A stretch of 64,000 bases of DNA from Bolinopsis microptera. Its lineage: Eukaryota; Ctenophora; Tentaculata; Lobata; Bolinopsidae. The stretch lies in the NCBI RefSeq assembly GCF_026151205.1, contig NC_087082.1, positions 12,743,865-12,807,864 on the forward strand. Reading direction: 5' to 3'. The translations under genes and the position numbers were made by a program. The first letter of the stretch is position 1. Each line of letters starts with the position of its first letter. The notes beneath the pieces were generated by a model. The model was not told where the DNA came from and made no database searches. It saw nothing but the letters and a program-made list of their open reading frames with translations. Shown in pieces: positions 22,041-34,083 of the stretch.

Positions 22041-22913
22041 AGTCCTAAACAATCGAATTCGTATTTTACTAGCCTGTCACGTGACCAAAACGGTTTTTTG
22101 CCCACAACTCTCCAGGGAAGCATTTTAACCCTATGTCATGGGAGTGATTCGGAATCAGCGTCCAAAAATACACCGCTTCCGATCACTTTCATGCCCAAAG
22201 GGCCTTTTCACAAGAATTTTCTTAAAATTTGGGCGAGCGATTTAGTAGGAGCGCTGTCCAGCAGCGATCAGAACGATCTTGCACCATCCTGTCTATTTGT
22301 TCCATTAGATAGTTTAAGTGTGGTTAGAGTTCAGCTATCGTATCTCTGGGTGAATTGTGTCTAAGTGAAACTTAGGCTCCGATTTTGCATTCAATAGAAA
22401 ACTAAATAAAATTTATAAACACCCTTTACGTAGTATAATTAAACCAGTTTAAAGAACTGGCTCCAAATTTATGTCTAATTCTGCTATTTTTACTACTTTT
22501 CAACCCTCATGGTTGATATGATTTTGTTTTCCACATACACATGAAGGATTTTTGTTAGCTGTAGACAGTGCAAGATTAGGATGCAAATATAAATTTATAC
22601 TTTTCACTCTGAATAAGCTCTATCTAAGCTAGCAAGACTAGCAAGATAGTCTATTGCTAGTCGTGATACTCGTAAAATATTTGTTTCAAATATTAGACCG
22701 TCGACGAGTCTTGTAGCGCGATGCACTACTGGACCGCGACGTGCGCATCAAATAATTCTTCTCGTAGCCACCTTTGGTAGATCTACTTGATTCCCGATGT
22801 CAATCCTTCGCAGCTCGGCAAGGCCCAGTTAAGTGGTAAATTTAATTTCGCCGATCTACCGTGGTTGCGAGAACAGAGAAGGCTAGTAAAAATGAATTCA
22901 ATTGTTTATTTAA

Positions 22914-24195
22914 CGGGTGATACTCGTAAAATATCTGTCCATCACCTACAAATTGTTTAAGGCTCGGGTTAGGGTTAGGGCCGGTTGTGGTAAGGGTTAT
23001 GGTAGCTTATGGTTATGGATAGGTTCGGGTTTGATTCACGATGTCAATCCTTCGCAGCTCGGTGAGGCACAATGGTGCATCTCGCCGATCTACCGAAGTG
23101 GTTGCGAGAAGCATTATTTGATGCGCGCGCGACCCAGTAGTGCATCGCGCTACAAGGTTCGGGTTTATGGTTAGGGTTAGGGTTGTCATACGTTGTATGA
23201 CCCGCAGTGCACGAGTGCGCGGCTCCCCCTGTATCGTAGAAACTCTATAGTGAAGCGACAGTGGGGGTCACCGCGTGATACAAGGTTAGGGTTGGGATTA
23301 TGGAATGGGGTTTATATAAAACTGTTTTGTACGGTTGATTGATCGCAATTGAAGCTCGCCGCGCACAAGGAGACTAAAACGCAAAAAAACTGCTGCTGAC
23401 TGCTGCAATTAATGGCGCGCGCGACAGCAGCACTAGCAGTTAGCAGCATTTAGCAGCAGTCAGCAGCAGTTAGCAGAAGTTAGCAGCAATTAGCAGCAGT
23501 TGTCAGTCAGCAGCAGTTAGCAGCAGTTTCTTTGCACTTTAGTCTCCCTGCGCGCGACGCCTCGCACCGAAAACAAAAATAGCCGCAGTTTATATCTCCG
23601 CCAAAAGCACACTCCCCAAATTGCGCGCATTGCTGTAACTTCTTTCAAACATCTTGAATCGAGATAAATTATTTTGCAATGTACTATTATTAGGTAGTGC
23701 ACCATCGACAGTGAGCCGCGCGTGCCGACTGTAAGATGGTTTTTTAGCGCTAATTTCGGCCAGCACAATTTTCTTCAAACAAATAGATATTGAGTATCTT
23801 TCCCGACCTTCGATTGCAACAAAAATTGGTAAGCTTACTCATAGACTTATAAAGGAAAGTGTCCGAAAAATTTAAAGCATATCTTACTGGGCCGCGCTCA
23901 GCCTGTCATTCCGCCAAATCTTTATGTTAATGAATATAATAGCCTGGGGTCCTCAGGTAAAGCATATCCAACCATCAAACATTATGTTACAGCTAAAAGC
24001 AGCGTATTTTGCCCCATTTTGATTACGATATCAACTCCGATATCCCCCAAATTTTTCGGACAGTTGTGAAAGCCCTATTGGAAGGTCGTCGCTAATTTTC
24101 AGAATGATCTCATTCAAGGAACAGAGGATTTGTAGGTTTACAACCTATTTGTAGGTTTACAACCTATGGAACAGATATTTTACGAGTATCACCCG
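22914..24195. mobile_element. TTAA-flanked non-autonomous DNA transposon, 1.28 kb
   Basis: TIRs CGGGTGATACTCGTAAAATA...complement (24 bp or more) flanked by TTAA at 22910-22913 and 24196-24199. TTAA duplication is a feature of piggyBac- and Kolobok-type transposases. No transposase ORF. The interior contains TTAGGG-like runs (about 22966-22982, 23170-23190) and a CAG/TTAGCAG hairpin region. Confidence 0.75.
23360..23565. repeat. CAGCAG/TTAGCAG-rich hairpin region
   Basis: The array AGCAGTTAGCAGC with variants at about 23420-23530 is flanked by inverted sequences: AGGAGACTAAAACGC on the left and ACTTTAGTCTCCCT on the right. Could form a long stem. Part of the TTAA-flanked element. Confidence 0.6.
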
Positions 24196-25116
24196 TTAAC
24201 CGAGGATATATATCCAAATACCACGACAAAAATCAACGAATTTGGTCAAATTACGCGACTTTTACACCTAATTTTGCTCCAAAATATGGCACTTAGGCGA
24301 AACTCACTGATATTTCCAAAAAGGTATGACAAATTTGGTATTGTGAAAATTCTCACACATCACAGTCTCTATGCTTTAGAAAACAATGGTACAAAAATTT
24401 TAAAAATCCGAGCAAGTTTATTTTTATCGTGTGCACCCCCTACTATTATATTTAGAGTTAATATATATATGCACTTATACAAATCACTTGGAATACTTTC
24501 AACTTTTGAAAGAGAATAACAAGCTCAAAAACGCTACTGACGTATTTCTACATAAAAAGCACAATAGCGTGAGAAGCTTTTGTCGAGGTGCCTCTCAAAA
24601 ATGATTTTAAACGATTCCAGCTGTTCAATTTTGGTCGGAAACTTAATGCACAATCAAGGAAGTTATAAACATATTTCATACGTATCAAATTGAATGTGCT
24701 TTTGGCGGAGATATCTGATATAACGTGCGCCCAAAAAATAACGCTGCGCATAGGGATTGATGTGTCGACTGCCGGGTAAGCTTTTGTAGTTTGATTATAA
24801 TGCATGAATTTACATTTAAAAATAAAATTGCAACGCAAATTGCAAATGAATTTAGAATGCACTGTGCACGCAGTTGCAAAATAATGCGCATGGAACGCAC
24901 ATGGCACATGGTAATTGTGTGCCTATAATTTGTTTTACGTGCAGCTCACCATGCTGATCTCTGTTGTGTATTAATTGTGCATGATGTATATTTGTACTGT
25001 TCTTTTATGCATACAATGTATATAACGTCATAACAATAAAAAAGCAATCGGCCATAGACCATTGTAACAAGTAAGCTGGTTAAAACATGTATTGATTTTA
25101 TTTGTATAGCATAGTA

Positions 25117-26527
25117 TATCCACCAGCGTGCGCTTTTTCGCATAGCGGGCTCTCACCAGCCCGCTGTCAAAGGGCCCGATATCTCTACAGCCCGCTCATG
25201 ATATAGCCCGCTAACAAGTGACATTTAATTTGACCAGTAGCAATATAGCCCGGAGTTCTCTAAAATATTTTCAGTTTCTGTATCGTCTCCATGTGAAATT
25301 TCATAAGATAACAACTTACAAGTTACTTAGAACTATAGTTGAAACCGGTTTAATTCATTAACGATGAATTCAATCGCAATAATCGTACAGTGAGCTAATT
25401 AGTGTAGTTTCTGTTTCTAAATTCCCACGGCAATATGCAGTGGATGTAAAGAATGTATCAACTGTAAACTCTGAGCTCACCCTCTATCGGACGCTATATC
25501 AGTTGTCACGCAGTTTGCCATGATTGGCTCATAATTAACACGTGACACTGACACACTGTTACTATGGTTACCAAATTCGTGGAGACGTCCAGACTAAATT
25601 CTAAGCCGGTGATCTCTATTATAGTATTGATAATTGTTTTGTGTTTACCATTTCAGTTGTGTTTACCATTTTCATTTCACTAGTTCAGTCGACAAATCTT
25701 GAAATGTAGGCCGAAATTTTACGTGTTATTCTATTGTGTTCCCGAAAGATATGTTGCCCTGTTTTTGTTTTGAAACTGCCATTTAAATTGATGTTATGAA
25801 TTTGATCTTTAACTTTCATATTAAATGTCCATGATCAGACTGTGATCTCGAGCTCTCTGGGTTACTACTTTTAAGTGTCCAGCCACTCAGTAGCTGCTAC
25901 AGAAACTGTGGTAACTGGTTACCCGGGTAACCCTGGTTACCCAGGTAACTGACATGATAATGACAACTAACTTGGTAGTAGAGGGCTCTGTGGCGACTGG
26001 TGGTGCTTGTTCTGGTTCTAGGGAGGGAGAGGGGAGAGAGGTAGAGAAGTATAGAGGAAGAGTAGGATAGAAAGAGAGGGAGAGGAGGAGAGAGGGAGAT
26101 AAAGAGAGAGGGATAGAGGGATAGAGGGAGAGAAGGAGAGAGGGAGAGAGGCCTATATTTTGATCGTTTACATTAAAATATGTACCTGAAACAATGAGCT
26201 GAAACATTGTTTGATAGCAGCCGGTTTTTCGTTTTATAGTCAGTCATTTTGGCCTGTTTTACATCTTAAACCAAAAGCAACATGATTTTTTCGTAACTTT
26301 TCTGAAATCTTGTACATTAATTAAAATTTGCTGTGATTGATGCAAACTGAAGCTTCGTGATAAACGCCCGCTAATGGATATACACGATATCATTCCTCGC
26401 CTCGAGGGCGGAACTATCGTATTAGAAACATGTTGAAAGTAAAAGTGAAACTAAATTAAAAACGGATCTCTTGAAGAAACTAAAGTAAAAAATAATATCT
26501 GTAAGAAAAAGCTCACGCTGGTGGATA
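25117..26527. mobile_element. 1.4-kb non-autonomous TIR element
   Basis: Inverted termini TATCCACCAGCGTGCGC at left and its near-complement at right (GCTCACGCTGGTGGATA). A flanking TA duplication is possible. The left 150 bp contains several copies of AGCCCGCT; the right part has related CGCCCGCTAA. The interior includes GA-rich simple sequence and no transposase. Confidence 0.65.
26015..26152. repeat. GA-rich simple repeat
   Basis: Imperfect GGGAGAGA/GGGATAGA purine tract of about 140 bp. Confidence 0.85.
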
Positions 26528-26536
26528 TAATCCACA

Positions 26537-26700
26537 TCACCTCGACCCGCGGGCGGAAAAATCGTATAGCACTCGGGCCCGATGGGCCCTCCGTGCTATA
26601 CGAAAATATGTCCTCCTCGGGCTAGCGCCCTCGGGGACATATGAAATATTGCACGCGCGTGCGCGTGCAATATTTTGTTCCGCCCGCGAGTCTCCGGTGA
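26537..26700. repeat. Foldback with three internal hairpin arms
   Basis: An outer stem (TCACC..CCGCGGGCGGAA at 26537-26558 pairing with 26678-26700) encloses three consecutive hairpins. These are 26563-26602 (stem CGTATAGCAC/GTGCTATACG), 26606-26642 (stem ATATGTCC/GGACATAT) and 26645-26674 (stem AATATTGCACGCG/CGCGTGCAATATT). Each arm has a different sequence, and all loops are GC-rich. The whole can fold as a four-way, cloverleaf-like structure. No family is recognised. Confidence 0.8.
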
Positions 26701-27418
26701 TATGTATATTTATCAAATTCTGCTATGCAATTATTGAACATCGACCATTTTATATTACGTAACTGCTTTCTGGGTGGACCGCAATTAGATTTTGACCGTT
26801 CTGAGTAAGCTGTGGGAGTGTTAAAGTAAGCTATACTTGTACTTGTAGGTTTATAACCGGCCTACCAAGACGCGCGCCGAGTTGGACTCATCGACGGTCT
26901 ATATTTGAAACAAATATTTTACGAGTATCACCCGTTCAATCTTACTATAAGTATATATAAAGCGAGACGATATATATATATAAGGATCCGTGCCATTTTA
27001 CTGACATCACAGCATTAACTTTAACTCAACTTCCCGCAAAAACCGTAAAAGATATACAATTGAAACATTTTTGACTGGGTCAAATGCTTTAATGGCCTTC
27101 AAATCAGCATGAAAAAAACAAAAATAAAAAATTGGCCAAGGAATAAGAATTTTAGTGCCAAAATTTGGACTCCCAAGTGGTGTCAAAAACGCAAATTAAA
27201 TAGGTAATATTTATTTCAGTCTCTCAAGTCTTGACACCACTATAGGGTTAGACGGGTTGCTGCTAGTAATAGTATGTACAACGCTTATATTGATATAAAG
27301 TTTTGAGTAAAAATTAAAACTCTGTCATATAATATATATAATACGTCTATCCCTTAAATATTATTTTACTATCCCACAGAGTTTTATTGGTAGAACTATA
27401 GTTATTATATATTGATGA

Positions 27419-29530
27419 TTTTACCAAAACCCATAATCATGGGTAGAGTGGACCGCTGCCAGTGTCTCTCTTTCCCAAACAAAAGGAAATGATATTAATT
27501 TGATTGACCGTTCTCAAATGCAAAATGATACCGAGAATGAAATCGGTCGCTCGCTTTTCCCATTCATTCACGGCTTACGAATTGTATAAATTAGTTTCGA
27601 TTGATTACATCAATCAGATGCTGTAAAAATCTCTTTGGGTTGCGTTCGGGTCGATACCTAGTATTTCGGGGTAAGGGACAAGGGTGGTAGTTATAACTTA
27701 TTGAATAAGCTGAAGTTTATTGAATCTTTATTGCCGAGTACAGCTGCCTTTGGGCAGTTCTTCTTAATCTATTACAATTGTAAATGAATGGGAAAAGCGA
27801 GCGACCGATTTCATTCTCGGTATCATTTTGCATTTGAGAACGGTCAATCAAATTAATATCATTTCCTTTTGTTTGGGAAAGAGAGACACTGGCAGCGGTC
27901 CACTCTACCCATGATTATGGGTTTTGGTAAAATATCATCTCTTTTTGATTATAATGTCAGGGTACTTTATAAAGTCGAAATATAAACTGATATCTTCATT
28001 AATAAGGAGGAAGTTTCAACGATTTCGAAATTTTTCCTTTAAAAACATTTCCTTGTGTTTAGGGAAGCATATCGGTCGATCACTGACTGAATATGCCACT
28101 TAATACTCATTCAAGTTGGCATTAAATTCATATATAATGACATTAAACTGTCATGGCAAAGCAGAATTTGTTGGAAATCACGAATGAGCAAAATTCTCAC
28201 CTTTCGCACGTGCAAACTTTGAGCGGACGTTGCGTGCGCATCCAATATTGAATCGCCGTAAAGTTTTGCATGTAATTGTTTTATATATAGTTTGATAAGC
28301 ATGCAAAGTTTCAAAGTATTTCAAGAAGAACTGTAATCAAAACGGCACTCTAAAGTTGACAGAAAATGACGAAAACAGCAATTTTCAGTGATTTTAGCAA
28401 TTTTCTATCAATTTGGGCGTGTCCCCACGTGTGCAACTTTTCGAATTTCAACTTTAAAACTAGCCTAATGCACAATTTATACCTATAGGAAGCAGAACTG
28501 AGCTCCACAACCCAAGGCATGGCCCAACACAAGAGAATACTAAATCGCAAAATTGATGTTTTTATAAAATAATTCTTCAAAAAAGCACAAACTTCAATGA
28601 CGAATATCTTTATGAAGGAGCAAGCTAGAAAAACTTTCTGGTAGATTTTCAGAATGCTTGAACAATTATCTAAGGTGAAAATTTCCTCAGATTTTGAATT
28701 AAATTACTCCTTAATGGTGTAAAATTAATTTTAAAAGTTATTACTTTGTCAAAAATCAAGTTTTAAAAACAGTAAACTTGATGACGTCATCAAGGGGTGT
28801 TTATGACGTCAAATAATTTTTTATACAATGTAAACTAAAGTGTAAATAATTATTTGCAAGACCTGTGGTCGGAAATGGCTGTATCTTTTATACTTTTGAA
28901 TCTATGGATACTTAAATACAGGTTACAATTGACAGGCAAAGCGTCTATCCCTGAATATATAGGTATGTATATCTGTATGTATATGTCACGACAATCTGTC
29001 GTAAAACAGGGGTTCTAGAAAACCTATTTCCCGATGTTCCTGAAACCTGAAACTTTTATTGCAGTCGATTTGGTCAACGTCTAGACGCCCTAGAAAATTT
29101 CAGATCTCTAACTCGATTTTAACATGGTTTTTAAGGCACCTGAATATGGCGATTTTGGGTTTTTTACCGAATTTCGTATAACAGTGCTGGCGAGTATTTT
29201 ATGCAAATTTCTTAAAAATCTCAACATAACTATTTTTTATTCCTGTCATCTTTGACATCAAATTAGAATGTTTTGAACTAAAAATAAATCTGCTGAACGA
29301 CTTCCGATGAGTCTTAATGCCTGAAAAACTCCTGCCGGAGGCGGCGGCCTTCGGCCGCCGCCTCCGGCCGGAGTGCACGCTTCGCGTGCACGAAAGAGGC
29401 TTGTAACGTGTACCAAAGGGGGTATAATAGTAAAGGGGGTATAATATTAATAGTAAAGGGGGTATAATAGTAAAGGGGGTACATAGTATACCCACAATAA
29501 ATGCACCGGTCGTGCTTGCCAGCACTGTGA
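27419..29530 (-). mobile_element. Helitron-like non-autonomous element, copy A
   Basis: In element orientation it starts TCACAGTGCTGGCAAGC at 29530 and ends in a terminal inverted repeat of about 145 bp (27419-27560 with 27790-27937) ending GGTTTTGGTAAAA. It lies between host A and T with no target duplication. The 5' part has a CCCCCTTTACTAT minisatellite and two perfect GC hairpins (29335-29367 and 29373-29391). The hairpin loop of the terminal palindrome is about 230 nt here, longer than in B and C. No long ORF. TC start and A/T target are Helitron traits; the CTRR end is lacking. Confidence 0.75.
29335..29391. repeat. Two tandem perfect GC hairpins
   Basis: CCGGAGGCGGCGGCC-TTC-GGCCGCCGCCTCCGG (29335-29367) followed by GTGCACGC-TTC-GCGTGCAC (29373-29391), both with TTC triloops. 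Also present in copy D, inverted, at 44965-45021. Absent from copies B and C. Confidence 0.95.
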
Positions 29531-29708
29531 TAATAGTAATAAATAGAATCATCTAGTGAACTTTTGTTGGAACTGCAATCGCGTTTCGAATCAAGTTGAG
29601 CTGGTTAAACTTTTACACTTTCGTTGATTATTACTTCCATTCTATTGGCAGCAACTCCTTTGTATAACCCCTTCACTTCACAGGTGCATGCTGAAAAGAT
29701 ACCTTTTT

Positions 29709-29721
29709 AATTCTTATTCTT
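29709..29721. repeat. LINE target-site duplication, left copy
   Basis: AATTCTTATTCTT, identical to 36505-36517, on either side of the LINE. Confidence 0.9.
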
Positions 29722-29825
29722 TTTTTTTTTTTTTTTCTTTTTTTTCTTTTTTTTCTTTTTTTTTCTTTTTTTTAAAATTAAATATTCAACCTACTAAAAC
29801 CAATGGGGCCCTCCCCGGGGTCATT

Positions 29826-29845
29826 ACTCTCGCATTTGCGAGAGT
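29826..29845 (-). promoter_or_regulatory. Stem-loop in LINE 3' UTR
   Basis: ACTCTCGCATTTGCGAGAGT is a perfect 8-bp stem with a short ATTT loop, about 100 nt before the A-rich tail. Many stringent-type LINEs use such a 3' stem-loop for RT recognition; this role here is inference. Confidence 0.5.
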
Positions 29846-30259
29846 CGTCCCAAAGGTGTGAAAGTAGGTCAAGATTTGTTCACACCAAGCCCTAGCATCG
29901 CTATTTGCTGACCATCTTCCTTCACTGAAGGTATGTTTTTAGAGAGTGGAGGCCGACCGTCAGCTTGGGATGCAGGGCCAAGTGGTAAACAACGTCAAGG
30001 CCCCCTTCCACATGGGCCATGTTGGTTTTGGCAGATACTATGGTAATAAGATATGAAGTGAATGAGTGAAATGAAGTGAGTGAAAAGGGTGTAAAAGAGG
30101 AAGAGCTTGTAAGGTAGTTTAGGAATGGAAGGAAAACAGGGCATGTACTACAAAAAACAGCTAGTAGTACTGTAAGATAGTAACAATAACCATTGATAAT
30201 AAATAACAATTGATAATAAATAACAAAGACAGCAATATAGATGGGGTGGACAATTTGCC

Positions 30260-33200
30260 CTAATCGGCCAAGATCGACACAATAGAACTTTTGTGACCTA
30301 TTTTGTCTCCTGTAAGTGAAAGTTTAAGAAGTTTGATATACCCCTGCCAGATCGGCATGTCCCCTGCCTGAAATATTTTGCTAATGTACCATTTGGCAAC
30401 AATATTAAAATAATTTATAATTTGTGAATTGTGATTACAAACTATAAAATTAATTTTATTGGGGTCTTTGTAATTTCTATCGATTTTCCTTTTTATAAAG
30501 TCTTCAAGTATTGTGATGAAGCTATTTGTGTGGATACAATGGAGATAGATATGAGGAATTGTTTCTAAATATGTGTTACACAGGCTACACATGGGAGTAT
30601 CTGTAACAATTTTCATTTTGTGTCTCATGTATCTACACGTCGTGATCCTCATTAAAAGTTTGTACTGAAATTGAATCAACTTAAAATTTTTAGATACTAA
30701 GAAAAATAGGTTGCTTAGAACGACCACCCATTCTATTGGTTGATTATTTAGGTCAATAACCCATTGACGTAATGGGGACAGCTCGTTTGGGCAGATAGAG
30801 TCGTACATTTTATCCCGAATTTTACTTCCCTTCACCTGTCCAGTTACAGAATGTAAAAATTTAAGTTTTATATTTGAGTCAACAAACTCAATATTCCTTG
30901 AGTTAATAGTGGGGCAGTTATATCTCCGTATCCCCATGATAATGTTACAGTACTCAGTTTTGGAAATAGTATTTGGAGACAACTCCCACTTGTTAATGAA
31001 CATATCGTAGTTAAGGATTGTACTTTGGTCTATAGAAAGGAAATCTGAGATGTAGAATATTCCCTTATCAATCAGATGATTGTTCCAAAGTTTGGCCCCG
31101 ATGTCGGTTATTGCTTGGTTGTACCACACGCAGTGATCAATAGAACCCAAGGCTGCATTTACCGAACTTATCTTCCACTCAGTGTAACAATTAAGGACGT
31201 CTTGAGTAAAATGGCAGTTGGTTTTAGCGAGACCGTTTTCTACGGAGATGGTGATATGGTCAGGAAATTTCAGTTGCATAATCATAATATCTTTCCAAGT
31301 GTGGTGAAAGGAATTGTTTAGTAGCTTGGATATGAGGCTGGTTTTAAGACCTATAATAAAATCAGATAAATAAAAAAGTCCCAGGCCTCCATGTTCCTTA
31401 TTTCGGGTAATAATCTCACGTTTTACTTCATCGCGTTTGCAACCCCAAAGAAAATGGAAAATAGCCGTGTCAAAGATTCTGATAAAGGAAGCATCCGGTC
31501 GAGGGAGAGGAGAAACAAGGTATGTTAATTGGGAAAAGAGAAGGGTTTTAATGACTGTGCATTTACCCATAAGCGTCAAATCCCTCTTGCTCCATCGGTT
31601 TATCCAAGACTGAACCTTAATCAATTTATCATTATAATTACTGTTGACAATATCCATCAGTGAGCCATCGTTCATATAAACTATACCCAAAGCGGTGAAG
31701 TTGTTTGTTATAAAATCATAGCCGTATAAACTTTGAAGGGATTCTAGTAGTTGTATTAAGACGAGCTCGACCTAAAGGAATACATCTAGTTTTGTCGATG
31801 TTAGCTTTACACCCCGAGCACTGAGCAAAAGTTCTGAGTTCTGTCATAACCGCCTCTACACTTTCAATTGAAGCTTTTAGAAACAGATCAGTGTCGTCTG
31901 CAAAGAGACTCTGTAAGATTTCCACACCTGATATGTTAAGACCCCTGATATTAGGATTAATCTGAATTTTATTCGAGAAAGTTTGGGCCACAATAAGAAA
32001 GAGAATAGGAGACAGTGGACTACCCTGGTGAAGATCTCTTAGAATATAAATAGGCGAGCTTAAAAACCCATTAATATTGGCGTAGCTAAAGCATGCTTGA
32101 AAAGCCACTTTAATCAGTTTAATAATGTATTCGCTGAAACCCAATTTTTCAAGAGTACTGAAGACAAAGTTATGTTCTACCGAATCAAAACACTTTTCAA
32201 AATCAATCTGTAATAGGAGGCCCTCTTGTTCCGTGTCGTTGTTAAATGATTCCAGAACCATTGACATGAGAATAAGATTATCTGCTGTACTCCTGCCCGC
32301 TTGAAAGCCTAACTGGGTATTGCTGATTATGCTAGGGATAGCCTTCATAATCCTATTTTTAGCTATATGTGTGAAGATTTTATAGTCAATATTAAGCAGA
32401 GTAATAGGTCTCCAATTCTTTATGTAATTAAGTTCCACTGGGCTTTTTGGCTTGGGAATAAGGGTAAGAATACCTATTCTCTGCGAGGCGACAAGCATCC
32501 CCTGTTAATAGATTCTAAATAGGAGTTATACATGATCTGCCTGATATCCATCCAAAGAGTTTTGTAAAATTCAGCAGAAAGCCCGTCCCAACCTGGAGAT
32601 TTATTGTTGGTTAGCTTATTGACAATAGCATCCATTTCGTGCAACGTGATAGGCCCCTCCAAAGTTTCCGTAATTTCTTGTGGGATTTGCTTTAAATCGC
32701 TGCTGGTTACATAATTATCTATCTCAGTGGGAGATGGGTTAGTTGAGTTATACAGGTTCTGATAAAAGTTAACCACGTGACTAGAGATGTTTTCCTGGTC
32801 CGTGAGGTCATTGCCTTCGATGTCTATCAGTTTACTAATACTTTTTTTCTTGCCGTTTGATTTTTCCAGTCCAAAAAAATATTTAGTCGAGCGCTCCCCC
32901 TCCTCTGTCCACTGCACACGTGATCTAGTAATTGCACCTCTCACCTCCTGATCTATAATATGATTTAAATCTAATTCTGCTTCAAATAATTTCTTTTGTA
33001 GTATCGTACAGTTTGTTAGGTTCAAATCTTTTTTACAATCTTCAATATCTTTTTTTAACTTTTCTTTTTTCACTGTGATTTCTTTTTTCTTCTTTTTACC
33101 AAAAGTCATTGCGAACTGTTTTATCTTGATTTTTATAACGTCCCAAAGACCCCCGTAAGAATCAAAGCTATCTTCTTTAGTATTGTCAATGATTTTCTTT

Positions 33201-34083
33201 ATTTCGTTAATAAAATTTTGATCTAGGAGATCTGAGTTGTTAATTTTCCAATATCCTTTTCCGTGTGCAATAGTAGAGCCCTGGAGGGATAGCGAGATGT
33301 AGCTGTGATCAGATTTATAGCCATGACTTATTCTGTATCACATACAGGTAGGTTGACTAGGCTATCTTGGATCAAGAAAAAATCTAATCTAGACTGAGTT
33401 TTGTACTTTTTGTTAAAATGAGTAAAAACCCGTGCCTCAGCACCTCTGTTAAGACGGAAAATATCACTAAACCCATAGTCGCTAATGCAATCATTAATGA
33501 ATTTCTGGCAGCGACTATTTGCATGGGTGGCGGACCCCACCTGCTTATCCAACATGTTGTTCAGAACTGTATTCCAGTCTCCCACAAAAATTATTTGATC
33601 ATCTCGTGAACGACTGAGAGTTTCTAAAAATATGTTTTCAAGAAATGACACATCGTCATTATTTGGGCAGTATACATTCACCAAACACAATTTGAGAGAG
33701 TCGTACTCTATTTCTACAAGGGTCGCGCGACCTTGGCTGATGCTACGATGGTTAATAATAGTGAGATTCGAAGCATCAGGTTTAACAAGTAGGGCGATAC
33801 CGGTTGAGTTTGAAGTACCATGGTTAAAGATTATCTCCCCGTCCCAAGAATTTTTCCACTCTCTCTCAACTTGAGGAGTTGAATGAGTTTCTTGAAGACA
33901 AATAATTTTCTCAGGTTTATTTTTTAACCAGTTTAGGACAAGATTACGTTTAATCGGGTTTCCCATACCATTGCAGTTGAAAGAACCGATTTTTGGGCAT
34001 GCCAACCCACTATTGCTGTTATTTTGCGGAGTCATTGTTAATCTGAAAAATGCCCCATCCTTCCTTGGTGTAGTTCTTAACAC
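30260..34083 (-). pseudogene. LINE ORF2: AP endonuclease + reverse transcriptase, three frameshifts
   Basis: Endonuclease (34083-33328) shows SFNCNGMGNP, CLQETHS, FVGDWNTVL; its last motif SDHSYI lies past a frameshift near 33330. The linker continues 33315-32480, another frameshift follows near 32490, and the RT domain spans 32498-31716 with NWRPITLLNIDYKI, LGFQAGRSTADN, LQIDFEKCFDSVEH and LFADDTDLFL. A third frameshift near 31735 leads to the C-terminal part (31690-30260) with HFLWGCKRDE and a Cys-rich motif CSLCNTYLETIPHIYLHC, the usual zinc-knuckle-like end. Motifs match the L1/Tx1 group. With three frameshifts it is unlikely to be active. Confidence 0.92.

Larger units (their letters stand above)
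22668..26935. mobile_element. Outer TIR pair enclosing nested repeats
   Basis: An inverted pair of about 48 bp, starting GTGATACTCGTAAAATATTT at 22668 with the complement ending at 26935, brackets 4.3 kb. The same terminal motif forms the ends of the smaller element at 22914-24195, so these are relatives. Whether the two outer ends belong to one insertion or to two separate partial copies cannot be decided by eye. Confidence 0.55.

Noticed and set aside
24166-24519. 117-codon plus-strand ORF
   Set aside because: Starts within the right TIR of the TTAA-flanked MITE and crosses its boundary; no family resemblance.
25887-26207. 106-codon minus-strand ORF with LSLSPSLLLS repeats
   Set aside because: Translation of the GA-rich simple repeat.
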